DNA from: an uncultured Clostridium sp.
GTDB taxonomy: Bacteria > Bacillota > Clostridia > Lachnospirales > Lachnospiraceae
NCBI GenBank assembly: GCA_938036545.1
Contig: CALHQJ010000129.1
Location: forward strand, 1 to 43,026
Length of the DNA: 43,026 nucleotides
Direction of reading: 5' to 3'
Below the pieces are notes generated by a model. That model was not told the DNA's origin, made no database searches, and saw only the letters and a program-made list of their open reading frames with translations. This document shows, piece after piece, positions 25,259 to 34,165 of this stretch. The translations under genes were made by a program, and so were the position numbers. How positions within the stretch are numbered: position 1 is the stretch's first letter; every line of letters starts with the position of its first letter.

Positions 25259-26460
25259 TGTTCTTCACCACCCTTTACGTTATCGTTTACCATTGCATTA
25301 GGACCAATCTTCGCATTATCGCCTACATAGACGCCTGCGCCTACAGTTGCAACGCCTTTTTCATCTCCGGAAGGCATAGCGCCGACTACAGCGTTTTCGC
25401 CAATTACAACATTCTCTGCGATGATACAGTGTTTTACTACAGCGCCGGCCTTGATAGTAGTACCACCCATAACAACAGCATCTTCTACCTCAGCGCCCGG
25501 CTCTACCTTAACGCCTGCAAACAGGATGGAATGCTTTACATTGCCTTCAATCCGGCAGCCGTCGGTAATCATGGAGTTTTCCACAACTGCATCACCGATA
25601 ATCCGGTGACCGGTCATACCGCTGTTGCGGCTGTAGATTTTCCAGTCGTCGTCGAACAGGTTAATACCGCTGTTTTCAGGATCCAGAACTTCCATATTGG
25701 CTTCCCAGAGAGAAGGAATGGTTCCAACGTCTTTCCAGTATCCGTTAAAGTGGTAAGCGTACATGCTGCGGCCATCCTTTAACAGGTTGGGGATAATGTT
25801 GTTGCCAAAGTCGTTTTCAGAGTTTGGATCCGCCTCATCCTCAATTAAGTATTTCTTTAAAATATCCCAGTTAAAGATATAGATACCCATGGAAGCCAGA
25901 TTGGACTTTGGATTCTTCGGCTTTTCCTGGAATTCGGTAATCTTGTCATTTTCATCTGCAACCATCAGGCCGAAGCGGGAAGCCTCGTCCCACGGAACCT
26001 CCATAACCGCTACGGAGAACTCAGCATTCTTTTCTTTGTGGAATCTTAAAAAATCGCTGTAATCCTGCTTGCAGATCTGGTCGCCGGAAAGGATAATTAC
26101 ATACTGCGGATTATACCTTTCAATAAATGAAATATTCTGATAAATTGCATTTGCAGTGCCCTTGTACCAGTCAGAGCCGGATGCCTGCTGGTAAGGCGGA
26201 AGTACGTGAACGCCGCCGTAAAGGCGATCCAGATCCCAAGGCTGTCCGTTGCCGATATATTCATTGAGAACCAGAGGCTGGTACTGGGTAAGGATACCTA
26301 CGGTATCAATACCGGAATTTACACAGTTCGATAATGGAAAATCGATAATACGATATTTTCCGCCGAAAGGAACTGCAGGTTTTGCCAGCTTCTGGGTTAA
26401 TGCATAAAGGCGGGAACCCTGGCCGCCGGCAAGAAGCATTGCAATCATTTCTTTTGCCAT
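25252..26460 (-). CDS. glgC: glucose-1-phosphate adenylyltransferase GlgC
   Basis: GlgC makes ADP-glucose from ATP and glucose 1-phosphate, the committed step of glycogen synthesis. The 402-residue protein has the catalytic loop LLAGGQGSRLYALT (residues 8-21), KPAVPFGGKYRIIDFPLSN, the YKGTANAIYQN segment and a C-terminal beta-helix domain with hexapeptide repeats. On the - strand, GGGAGG lies six to seven bases before the ATG at 26460. It is the first gene of glgC-glgD. No glgA, glgB or glgP is in the window. Confidence 0.95.
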   Translation of the reverse strand: MAKEMIAMLLAGGQGSRLYALTQKLAKPAVPFGGKYRIIDFPLSNCVNSGIDTVGILTQYQPLVLNEYIGNGQPWDLDRLYGGVHVLPPYQQASGSDWYKGTANAIYQNISFIERYNPQYVIILSGDQICKQDYSDFLRFHKEKNAEFSVAVMEVPWDEASRFGLMVADENDKITEFQEKPKNPKSNLASMGIYIFNWDILKKYLIEDEADPNSENDFGNNIIPNLLKDGRSMYAYHFNGYWKDVGTIPSLWEANMEVLDPENSGINLFDDDWKIYSRNSGMTGHRIIGDAVVENSMITDGCRIEGNVKHSILFAGVKVEPGAEVEDAVVMGGTTIKAGAVVKHCIIAENVVIGENAVVGAMPSGDEKGVATVGAGVYVGDNAKIGPNAMVNDNVKGGEEQW

Positions 26461-26490
26461 TTTATTTCCTCCCTGATATGTATAAATACT

Positions 26491-26531
26491 GTAACAGTTC
26501 TGTCAGAAACTCCGCAAGGCTGAACTGTTAC
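26491..26531. repeat. GTAACAGTTCAG repeat, short form, upstream of glgC
   Basis: GTAACAGTTCTG (26491-26502) pairs with CTGAACTGTTAC (26520-26531) at 11 of 12 positions around a 17-base loop (TCAGAAACTCCGCAAGG). It lies in the 498-base glgC/MATE gap, on the 5' side of glgC. The rest of that gap up to 26751 is AT-rich with no gene seen. Confidence 0.75.
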
Positions 26532-26751
26532 TAAATACTAATATATAAATTGTATCACAAAAGCTGGAGAGTAGGTAGCAGATTTGTGAAAAAAGCTAAA
26601 ATTCATGTATTTTTTACAAAAATTTTACGTGATTTTTTACGTATAATCAGTAAAAAATGAATGCATATTTAATGAATATTGTATACATTTTTGAAAATGG
26701 TAAAAATTGGATAAATGAAAGGGAAAAATGAAAAAATGGGAACAGATTTAC

Positions 26752-26780
26752 TTGACATTTAAAACAATGAATGATAGAAT
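26752..26780 (+). promoter_or_regulatory. promoter for the second MATE gene
   Basis: TTGACA (26752-26757) and TAGAAT (26775-26780) with a 17-base spacer form a strong vegetative promoter. RNA would begin near 26787, giving a leader of about 170 bases before the MATE start. Confidence 0.75.
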
Positions 26781-26793
26781 TTCTAAGCGAAAA

Positions 26794-26826
26794 ATGAGAA
26801 AAAAACAAAATAAAACCGCTTATTAA
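26794..26826 (+). CDS. candidate leader peptide (MRKKQNKTAY)
   Basis: An ATG seven bases after the predicted transcript start opens a 10-codon frame rich in Lys and Asn that ends with TAA at 26824-26826. The stop overlaps the first base of the terminator hairpin's left arm, an arrangement typical of attenuation by ribosome stalling. There is no clear Shine-Dalgarno, so initiation would have to be nearly leaderless; that weakens the case. Confidence 0.4.
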   Translation: MRKKQNKTAY

Positions 26827-26882
26827 AAGGCTATAGATTTATACCGTTTCTGATTTAAACGGTAAAACCTACAGCCTTTTTT
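26825..26882 (+). terminator. terminator-like hairpin in the MATE leader (candidate attenuator)
   Basis: AAAAGGCT (26825-26832) pairs with AGCCTTTT (26873-26880); further in, TAG pairs with CTA and TACCGTTT (26842-26849) with AAACGGTA (26857-26864). The T-run continues to 26882. It lies between the promoter and the MATE gene, so full expression would require read-through. Confidence 0.65.
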
Positions 26883-26958
26883 CTGCTGTTCCAAGAAGAA
26901 TCTGGAAGAATGTGCTTCTGACAGACAGAGCGGATGAAGGAAAGGAGATAAAATTATT

Positions 26959-28326
26959 ATGAATAATCATGCAGAAACCAATCCCATGGGAACCCGCAAG
27001 GTTTATCCGCTGCTTATTACCATGGCCCTGCCGCCTATGATTTCCATGCTGATCCAGTCCCTGTACAATGTGGTGGACAGTATTTTTGTTGCCAGACTGG
27101 GAGAAAGCGCCCTGACGGCAGTTTCCCTGGCATTTCCCATGCAGAATCTGGTGCTGGCCCTGGCCGTAGGCCTGGGAGTGGGCATGAACGCCAGCATTGC
27201 AAGAAACCTGGGAGCGAAAAAGATTTCAGATGCCAATTCCAGCGTTTCCCACGGACTGATTCTGGCAGGCATCCATTCTCTGTTTTTTGTGATTCTGGGA
27301 CTGTTTTTTACCGGCCCCTTTATCCGGATGTTTACCACAGATCCTCAGGTGATTCAGTGGGGAACCCAGTATTGCCAGATTGTAATCTGCCTGGCCTTTG
27401 GAAGTATTTTTCACATTGCCATTGAGAAGGTTTTCCAGGCAGTAGGAAATATGGTAGTACCTATGGTGCTTCAGGCGGTGGGAGCATTGATTAATATTGT
27501 GTTAGATCCCATTTTCATTTTCGGATATTTCGGAATACCGGCCATGGGAGTACAGGGAGCTGCAATCGCTACGATTATCGGCCAGATGAGCGCCTGCCTG
27601 TTAGCAGTCATCTGGATGAAAAAGAGCAAGCTTCCTGTAAAAGCTGACTGGAAAAATTTCCGTTTTTCCTGGGGAAAGGTGAAGGAACTTTATCTGATTG
27701 CCATTCCTTCCGCAGTTGTAACGGCAGTGCCGTCTACCCTGGTAGGAATTTTAAATGGGCTTCTCATGCAGTTTTCCCAGACTGCAGTTGCAGTATTTGG
27801 CGTGTATTTTAAGATTCAGAGCTTTGTCAACATGCCTGCGTCCGGACTGATTCAGGGAATGAGACCCATTGTCAGCTACAACTATGGCGCCGGCAATAAA
27901 GACAGGATTAAACAGGTTATGAGAGCTTCCTTAAATGTAGTAGGAGCTATTATGATAGTGGGAATGTGCCTGTTTATCGGATTTGGAAGGCCCATTATGG
28001 AAGTGTTCAGCCAGGATGAAGCAATGATTGCCATGGGTGTTTCCGCTTTGCGGATCAGCAGCGCCAGCTTTGTATTTTCCGCATTTGCAATTGTGCTTTC
28101 CGGTACCTTTGAGGCCTTTGGACAGGGGATTTTTTCTCTTTTGATTACATTTTTACGCCAACTGGTATTTGTCCCTCTTTTTGCCTTTGGACTGTCTGCA
28201 GCCATAGGACTGGAAGGAATCTGGCTGGCATTTCCGGCGGCAGAGCTGTTAGGCGCAGGATGTGCCTTTATAATAGGAAAAAAGGCGCTGTTTGAAAAAT
28301 TTCTTTCAAAAGAGAGTAAAAAATAA
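26959..28326 (+). CDS. MATE family efflux transporter (second)
   Basis: The 455-residue product has the MATE pattern: RKVYPLLITMALPPMISMLI at the start, LYNVVDSIFVARLGESALTA, and the second bundle from about residue 245 (AIPSAVVTAVPSTLVGILNG). It resembles MepA/NorM-type multidrug exporters. AAGGAGA precedes the ATG. Its leader carries a putative leader peptide and an attenuator hairpin, suggesting induction by a translation inhibitor. It is followed by the GH88 gene after 86 bases, with no terminator seen between. Confidence 0.9.
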   Translation: MNNHAETNPMGTRKVYPLLITMALPPMISMLIQSLYNVVDSIFVARLGESALTAVSLAFPMQNLVLALAVGLGVGMNASIARNLGAKKISDANSSVSHGLILAGIHSLFFVILGLFFTGPFIRMFTTDPQVIQWGTQYCQIVICLAFGSIFHIAIEKVFQAVGNMVVPMVLQAVGALINIVLDPIFIFGYFGIPAMGVQGAAIATIIGQMSACLLAVIWMKKSKLPVKADWKNFRFSWGKVKELYLIAIPSAVVTAVPSTLVGILNGLLMQFSQTAVAVFGVYFKIQSFVNMPASGLIQGMRPIVSYNYGAGNKDRIKQVMRASLNVVGAIMIVGMCLFIGFGRPIMEVFSQDEAMIAMGVSALRISSASFVFSAFAIVLSGTFEAFGQGIFSLLITFLRQLVFVPLFAFGLSAAIGLEGIWLAFPAAELLGAGCAFIIGKKALFEKFLSKESKK

Positions 28327-28412
28327 CAAGAAATATAGAAAAATACACATGTAAAATAACGGGATTTTGTGGTAGATTAAAGAGAACAATCTGAATACAG
28401 GGGGAAAGACCA

Positions 28413-29612
28413 ATGAGCAAATGGATCAAAATGGAAGATCTTGCAAACTATCCGGAAGCAACAGAAGGAGAAATGAGAGAGGCAATGAAATTTGCAGTTT
28501 CTCAGGTAGAGAAAAACCTGCCGGAATTTACGGACAAATTCCCAGGAGCCTGCAGCTTTGACAATTTTTATAAGCCGGGAGAGAATGTAAACTGGACGAC
28601 TGGTTTCTGGACCGGAGAGATCTGGCTGGCTTATGAGAATGCTGAGAGTGCAGAGCAGAAAGCAGCATTCCAGAAGGCTGGAGATACGGAAGTTGCTTCT
28701 TTTATGGAAAGAATTGTAAATCACGTAGAGGTTGATCACCATGATATGGGATTTCTTTACAGCCCGTCTTGCGTGGCTGCATATAAATTAACCGGTTCAG
28801 AGGAAGGAAAAGAAGCGGCAATTAAGGCGGCAGATCAGTTAATCAGCCGGTTCCAGCCGGTTGGAGAGTTTATCCAGGCATGGGGAACCATGGGAGCAAA
28901 GGACAATTACCGGTTTATTATTGACTGTCTGTTAAACCTGCCTCTGCTTTACTGGGCTACCGAAGAAACCGGTGATGAAAAATACAGAGACATTGCAGAA
29001 AAGCACATCCACACAGCGTTGGCAAATGTAATCCGTGAGGATGATTCTACCTGGCATACCTTCTTTATGAATCCGGAGACAGGCGAACCGGATCACGGAG
29101 CTACCTGCCAGGGATACAAAGATGGTTCTGCATGGGCCAGAGGACAGGCATGGGGCGTATACGGTACTGCAGTAGGCTACCGCTATACCGGCAGAAACGA
29201 GTATATTGAGTATTTCAAACGGGTAACCAAATATTTCTTAGAGCATCTGCCTTCTGACTTATGCCCATACTGGGATCTGACCTTTGGAGAAGGGGATGAA
29301 GAGCCGAGAGATTCTTCTTCTGCTGTAATTGCAGCCTGCGGTATGCTGGAAATGAGCAAATACATGGAAAAAGAGGATGCCGCTTACTATACTTCTATTG
29401 CAAAGAAGTTAATTAAGGCTATGATCGATCACTATGCAGTAACAGACAGCAAGACCAGCAACGGCCAGCTGCTTCACGGAACCTATTCCAAGAAAACCCC
29501 ATACAACACCTGTACTCCAGAAGGCGTAGACGAGTGCGTAATCTGGGGCGATTATTTCTATATGGAAGCCCTTCACAGAGTCCTGACACCGGACTGGAAG
29601 ATTTACTGGTAA
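28413..29612 (+). CDS. glycoside hydrolase family 88 unsaturated glucuronyl hydrolase
   Basis: GH88 enzymes remove the 4,5-unsaturated uronic acid left by polysaccharide lyases from glycosaminoglycan or similar fragments. The 399-residue protein is an (alpha/alpha)6 barrel; the two key acidic residues of the family are visible as Asp111 in HHDMGF and Asp171 in IIDCLLNLP, with NWTTGFWTGEIWLAYE near residues 60-75 and GSAWARGQAWGVYG near 238. It has no signal peptide, so it acts in the cytoplasm on imported disaccharides. GGGGGAAAG precedes the ATG. It is followed 13 bases later by the DUF2264 gene. No lyase, sulfatase or sugar transporter is in the window. Confidence 0.9.
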   Translation: MSKWIKMEDLANYPEATEGEMREAMKFAVSQVEKNLPEFTDKFPGACSFDNFYKPGENVNWTTGFWTGEIWLAYENAESAEQKAAFQKAGDTEVASFMERIVNHVEVDHHDMGFLYSPSCVAAYKLTGSEEGKEAAIKAADQLISRFQPVGEFIQAWGTMGAKDNYRFIIDCLLNLPLLYWATEETGDEKYRDIAEKHIHTALANVIREDDSTWHTFFMNPETGEPDHGATCQGYKDGSAWARGQAWGVYGTAVGYRYTGRNEYIEYFKRVTKYFLEHLPSDLCPYWDLTFGEGDEEPRDSSSAVIAACGMLEMSKYMEKEDAAYYTSIAKKLIKAMIDHYAVTDSKTSNGQLLHGTYSKKTPYNTCTPEGVDECVIWGDYFYMEALHRVLTPDWKIYW

Positions 29613-29625
29613 TTGGAGGAAGAAC

Positions 29626-31671
29626 ATGAGATTTGAACCAAAGGATTTGGATTATCAGTTAAGCCCTTATACCGGACTTACCAGAAAACACTGGATTGAT
29701 GCAGATAAGTACATGCTGGAGGGGATTTTCCAGCATATAAAAAGCATGGAAGATCCGGTAATCATGCCCCGTTATGAGACAGAGATTACCTATCCCAATG
29801 CTCATACTCCTGCTTGGAAGGTTCAGGCAGAGATTTTTGAGGGACTTGCCAGAAGCTTCTTTTTGGCAGCTCCCCTGATTCACATTGAAAAAGACGTGGT
29901 AATCGCAGGGATGCCTCTGAGAAAGTATTATAAAAAACAGGTATTAAGATCCTGTACTCCTGGAGATCCCAACTACGTGCTGGGCCATGACGAGATGGTA
30001 GGAACCGAAGAGCCAAAGGAAACCCTCAACACCTACCAGCAGACGGTAGAGACCTGCGCTCTGGTAATCTGTCTGTGGATGTGTAAAGAAGAAATCTGGG
30101 ATACCTATACCAAAGAGGAACAGGATGTAATTGCAGCATTCCTGACCCCTTATGCACACAAAAATACAGTGCCTCAAAACTGGCGTCTGTTTAATATGCT
30201 GGATCTGGCTTTCCTGCACATGAATGGCTATCCCATTGACAAGGGAATCATGCGCCACCATGCCCAGGTGATTTTAAATTATTATACCGGAGACGGCTGG
30301 TATCGGGACGGCCACGGCATGGATTACTATTCTGCATGGGCGTTTCAGGTATATGCTCCTATCTGGTGCCAGTGGTACGGCTATGAAAATGAGCCTTATC
30401 TGGCAGAGCAGTTTGAGAAAAATTCCAACAAGCTGATGGAAACCTATCCTCAGATGTTTGACGAAGACGGATGGGTGAATATGTGGGGAAGAAGTAATAT
30501 TTACCGCAATGCAGCAACCTCCAGCTTTGACGGCAACCTGTTTTTAAAGAATCATACAGCCAATCCAGGCCTTGCCAGAAGGATTTCTTCCGGCGCTCTG
30601 ATGCAGTTTTTAGGAAGAGACGATTTAATGTATGAGGGAGTACCGACTCTGGGATTTTATAAGTCCTTCCTGCCGCTGGTACAGAGCTACAGCTGTGCGG
30701 AAAGCCCCTTCTGGCTGGCAAAGGCATTTATGTGCCTTCATCTTCCGGAGGATCATCCGTTCTGGACTGCCAAAGAGGAAAATGGCATCTGGGATCAGAT
30801 GAAAGAGGGAGAGACGGCAGAAACCGTATTAAACGGCCCTGGCCTTTGCATGGCAAACCACAAGGACAATGGAACCACAGAGCTTCGTACCGGAAAGGTT
30901 ATCCGTAAGAGAGACGACGATAACGGCCTGTGCTGTTATGCAAAATTAAGCTATAATACCAAATATCCATGGGAAGCAAGCCTGGGAGGACGCTATGAAT
31001 CCCAGATGTATCTGGTCCATGATGAAACCTTCGGCACTACCAAACGTCCAAACGCCCTGCTGTGGCATGGAAGTAAGGACGGCGTGCTGTACAGAAGAAA
31101 TTTCTTCCACTATGACAATGAAGAAGAGTGCCATTGGATGCACTGCATGAATCTGGCAGATTTCCCGGTGGCAGAGGGCCTTGTGCGGGCAGATAAATTC
31201 CGTACCTTCCGGGGCGGCCTGACCATTACATTAGGTTCTTACGGCTTCCCGGATACTGGAGACGTCGAAGTTAAGGAACTGGAAAAGGACGGAGCCAGAG
31301 CCATTGTCTTAAAAGGACATGACTCCCAGGGCAGAGAAAAGCAGATGGCTATGACCATATTTGCCGGCTGGGAAAACCTGAAGCTGATTGCCAGCAAGGA
31401 TACCAATCCGGATACCCGGAACAGTCTGGTGATTGTGGCAGATGCAGCCAGAAGCCAGCTGTACGCTTATGAGCCATTTGTATTTATCAGCCAGGTAATT
31501 ACCAGAGAAAGCTTTGAAGACTTTACCGAAGATGAGATTTTCAGCATCCGGAAGATTACCTATACAGATCCGGAAAACTGCGGCGGTTACGGTCCGGTTA
31601 TGCTGGAAATGAAGGATGGCAGAACTATGACTGTTGATTATATGGGAATAGAAGGAAATCTGCAGATTTAA
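29626..31671 (+). CDS. DUF2264 domain-containing protein
   Basis: The 681-residue product matches the DUF2264 family, which is a two-part protein with an alpha/alpha barrel N-terminal region (SPYTGLTRKHWIDADKYML, then NWRLFNMLDLAFLHMNG and GDGWYRDGHGMDYYSAWAF) and a beta-rich C-terminal part. No signal peptide is visible. Its placement 13 bases behind a GH88 gene and the barrel-like fold point to a cytoplasmic step in uronide breakdown; I recall only loosely that related families include beta-glucuronidases, which I have not verified. TTGGAGGA lies before the ATG. It is the last gene of the unit, closed by a strong terminator. Confidence 0.85.
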   Translation: MRFEPKDLDYQLSPYTGLTRKHWIDADKYMLEGIFQHIKSMEDPVIMPRYETEITYPNAHTPAWKVQAEIFEGLARSFFLAAPLIHIEKDVVIAGMPLRKYYKKQVLRSCTPGDPNYVLGHDEMVGTEEPKETLNTYQQTVETCALVICLWMCKEEIWDTYTKEEQDVIAAFLTPYAHKNTVPQNWRLFNMLDLAFLHMNGYPIDKGIMRHHAQVILNYYTGDGWYRDGHGMDYYSAWAFQVYAPIWCQWYGYENEPYLAEQFEKNSNKLMETYPQMFDEDGWVNMWGRSNIYRNAATSSFDGNLFLKNHTANPGLARRISSGALMQFLGRDDLMYEGVPTLGFYKSFLPLVQSYSCAESPFWLAKAFMCLHLPEDHPFWTAKEENGIWDQMKEGETAETVLNGPGLCMANHKDNGTTELRTGKVIRKRDDDNGLCCYAKLSYNTKYPWEASLGGRYESQMYLVHDETFGTTKRPNALLWHGSKDGVLYRRNFFHYDNEEECHWMHCMNLADFPVAEGLVRADKFRTFRGGLTITLGSYGFPDTGDVEVKELEKDGARAIVLKGHDSQGREKQMAMTIFAGWENLKLIASKDTNPDTRNSLVIVADAARSQLYAYEPFVFISQVITRESFEDFTEDEIFSIRKITYTDPENCGGYGPVMLEMKDGRTMTVDYMGIEGNLQI

Positions 31672-31714
31672 GAGCAGATGCAATATCTGATTAAAGTAGT
31701 ATAAGGAAAATAGA

Positions 31715-31746
31715 AACGCTCAGGGGAGACCCTGGGCGTTATTTTT
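31715..31746 (+). terminator. intrinsic terminator after DUF2264
   Basis: AACGCTCAGGG (31715-31725) pairs with CCCTGGGCGTT (31730-31740) through a GAGA loop, with one G-T pair, followed by ATTTTT. This is the clearest intrinsic terminator in the window. Confidence 0.9.
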
Positions 31747-31804
31747 AGGGCAAAAAACGGAGCAGTTTACCCCTTCTTTCACAAAAATTTTATAAATTTT
31801 TATC

Positions 31805-31833
31805 TTGAATTTTTTAGGAAACCGAATTATAAT
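31805..31833 (+). promoter_or_regulatory. promoter for the marR-ABC operon
   Basis: TTGAAT (31805-31810) and TATAAT (31828-31833) have a 17-base spacer and stand about 60 bases before the MarR start. Confidence 0.7.
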
Positions 31834-31847
31834 ACTTGGCGATTAAC

Positions 31848-31872
31848 TAATTAACAGTTTAAATGTTAATTA
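31848..31872. promoter_or_regulatory. candidate MarR operator
   Basis: TAATTAACA (31848-31856) and TGTTAATTA (31864-31872) form a perfect 9-bp inverted repeat with a 7-base centre, just downstream of the -10 box. Symmetric AT-rich sites of this kind are typical for MarR proteins, so autorepression is likely. Confidence 0.6.
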
Positions 31873-31893
31873 CCGAGTGAAAAGGAGGAATTT

Positions 31894-32364
31894 ATGGCAA
31901 CCCCTTACAAACGCCCAGAAGAGGAAAAGGAAGTGGCTTCCGGTCACACCTGTGTGTGGAAGTACATGGAAATCGTCCGGCGTCACAGGACTGTTTTAGA
32001 ACACCGCTTCAGCAAAACAGGAGTTTACCGAAGCCAGCACCAGATTTTAATGTACGTAGCCCATCATCCCAATGCATCCCAGAAGGAGATCGCAGAACAG
32101 TACAAAATCTCTACTGCTGCCATAGCGGTTTCACTGAAAAAACTGGAAAAGGGCGGATATATCCGCAGGGCAGTAGATGAAAAGGATAACCGCTATAATC
32201 AGATTGACCTGACGGAAAAAGGAAGAGAGATTGTGGATATCAGCGAGGCCATTTTCAATGAGGTGGAGGAAGAGATGTTTCACGGTTTCACCTCAGAAGA
32301 CTTTACAAATCTGATGGGCTATCTGGAACGGGTCAGCAGCAATCTGGAGCAAATTTCCAAATGA
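31894..32364 (+). CDS. MarR family transcriptional regulator
   Basis: The 156-residue product is a winged-helix MarR protein: YRSQHQILMYVAHHPNASQ, then KEIAEQYKISTAAIAVSLKKLEKGGYI for the recognition helix and the wing VDEKDNRYNQIDLTEKG. It is the first gene of an operon with two ABC exporter half-transporters, starting 32 bases upstream of the first, and probably represses them until an inducer binds. AAAGGAGG lies before the ATG. A good promoter and an inverted repeat stand immediately upstream. Confidence 0.92.
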   Translation: MATPYKRPEEEKEVASGHTCVWKYMEIVRRHRTVLEHRFSKTGVYRSQHQILMYVAHHPNASQKEIAEQYKISTAAIAVSLKKLEKGGYIRRAVDEKDNRYNQIDLTEKGREIVDISEAIFNEVEEEMFHGFTSEDFTNLMGYLERVSSNLEQISK

Positions 32365-32396
32365 CAGAATGTTAAGACAGAAAGAGAGGAATCAGT

Positions 32397-34154
32397 TTGA
32401 AACGCTATAAAAAATATATTATGCCATATTTAAGCGCATTTATATGCGGACCGATTTTAATGCTGACAGAAGTGGCAGGAGAGATTGCCCTGCCTAAAAT
32501 GATGTCTCTGATTATTAATAACGGCGTGGCAAATCGGGATACCGGATACATTATCTGGATGGGAGTGCTGATGGTGGTTACAGCCCTGATTATGGCCTGC
32601 GGAGGAATCGGAGCCGCATATTTTGCAGCCAAGGCGTCCATCTCCTTTACCACAGACTTAAGAAGAGACGTATTTGCCAAGGTTCAGCAGTTTTCTTTTA
32701 AAAACATTGACGATTTTAGTACAGGTTCACTGGTAACCCGTCTGACTAATGACATTCAGCAGATGCAGAATGTGATTATGATGGGACTTCGTATGATGCT
32801 GCGGGCGCCGGGAATGTTAATCGGCGCCCTGATTATGGCGTTTGTAATGAACGCCCGGCTGGCCTTTGTTATCCTGGTAGTGATTCCGCTGTTAACTGCA
32901 GCCATTGTGATTATTTTAAAAACCGCATTTCCCAGATTCCAGGTTATGCAGGAGGCCATTGACAAGTTAAATTCCGGCATCCAGGAAGCCTTAACCAATG
33001 TCAGGGTTATTAAGTCGTTCGTAAGAGAAGATTTTGAGGAACAGAAGTTCAGCGAAAACAACACCAATTTAAAAGACAAGAGCTTAAAGGCCATGAACGT
33101 AGTGATTACCACTATGCCGGTTATGATGCTGGCCATGAACATTACGACTCTGGCAGTGGTGTGGTACGGTGGAAATATTATTATTGCCGGAGAGATGCAG
33201 GTAGGAGATTTGACTGCATTTACCACCTACATCGTTCAGATTTTAATGTCTTTGATGATGCTTTCCATGGTATTTCTTCAAAGCTCCCGTGCAATGGCGT
33301 CTGCCAAACGTGTCAACGAAGTCATGGATACGGTCATTGACTTAACGGATGATGAGGCAGCCAGAAAAGACGCTGAAGTAACAAAAGGAAAAATCCAGTT
33401 TGAGGACGTCAGCTTCCACTATGGAGATGAGGACAGCATGGTGCTAGAACACATCAGCTTTACCGCCAACCCTGGAGAAACCATTGGAATTATCGGCTCT
33501 ACTGGCAGCGGAAAAACCAGCCTGGTACAGCTGATTCCAAGGCTTTATGACGCTTCTGAAGGAAGAGTCCTGGTAGACGGAATTGACGTAAAGGATTATT
33601 CTCTAAAGAATCTGAGAGAGGGAGTGGGCATGGTTTTACAGAAAAACGTGCTGTTTTCTGGAACCATTGAAGAAAATCTCCGGTGGGGAAGTGAAGATGC
33701 TTCCTTTGAAGAAATCAGAGGAATTGCAGACAGCGCCCAGGCAGATGGATTTGTGACTTCGTTCCCTCAGGGATATAAAACTGAAATGGGACAGGGCGGC
33801 GTCAATGTATCAGGAGGACAGAAGCAGAGACTCTGTATTGCCAGGGCCCTGTTAAAGAAACCGAAAATCCTGATTCTGGACGATTCTACCAGCGCTGTGG
33901 ATACGGCTACCGAAGCCAGGATTCAGGAATGCTTCCAGACAACCTTAAAAGACACGACAAAATTAATTATTGCCCAGAGAATCGGGTCTGTAGAAAATGC
34001 GGATCGGATTATTGTTCTGGATGATGGAAAAATAGAGGCTATGGGAACCCATGAAGAACTGCTGAACAACAGCCCTGCATATCAGGAAATCTATTATTCT
34101 CAAAGAGACAGAGAAAAAGAACAACAGCCTGCCATGGTTCAGGCAGGAGTTTAG
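32397..34154 (+). CDS. ABC multidrug exporter half-transporter, degenerate-site subunit
   Basis: The 585-residue product has six membrane segments (about residues 15-300) and a nucleotide-binding domain with Walker A GSTGSGKTS near residue 368, signature VSGGQKQR near 471 and Walker B LILDDSTSAVD near 495. The catalytic glutamate after Walker B is replaced by Asp, and the switch His is Gln (IIAQR), so its ATP site is degenerate. This is the pattern of heterodimeric exporters such as TM287/288 and TmrAB. Start is TTG 32397, with AGAGAGGA six bases upstream; no better ATG fits. The partner follows 11 bases later. Confidence 0.9.
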   Translation: MKRYKKYIMPYLSAFICGPILMLTEVAGEIALPKMMSLIINNGVANRDTGYIIWMGVLMVVTALIMACGGIGAAYFAAKASISFTTDLRRDVFAKVQQFSFKNIDDFSTGSLVTRLTNDIQQMQNVIMMGLRMMLRAPGMLIGALIMAFVMNARLAFVILVVIPLLTAAIVIILKTAFPRFQVMQEAIDKLNSGIQEALTNVRVIKSFVREDFEEQKFSENNTNLKDKSLKAMNVVITTMPVMMLAMNITTLAVVWYGGNIIIAGEMQVGDLTAFTTYIVQILMSLMMLSMVFLQSSRAMASAKRVNEVMDTVIDLTDDEAARKDAEVTKGKIQFEDVSFHYGDEDSMVLEHISFTANPGETIGIIGSTGSGKTSLVQLIPRLYDASEGRVLVDGIDVKDYSLKNLREGVGMVLQKNVLFSGTIEENLRWGSEDASFEEIRGIADSAQADGFVTSFPQGYKTEMGQGGVNVSGGQKQRLCIARALLKKPKILILDDSTSAVDTATEARIQECFQTTLKDTTKLIIAQRIGSVENADRIIVLDDGKIEAMGTHEELLNNSPAYQEIYYSQRDREKEQQPAMVQAGV

Positions 34155-34165
34155 GAGGTGGCAGC

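Noticed and set aside
25240..25782. 180-residue + frame over glgC
   Set aside because: Antisense to glgC; the open frame follows from the codon pattern of the hexapeptide repeats.
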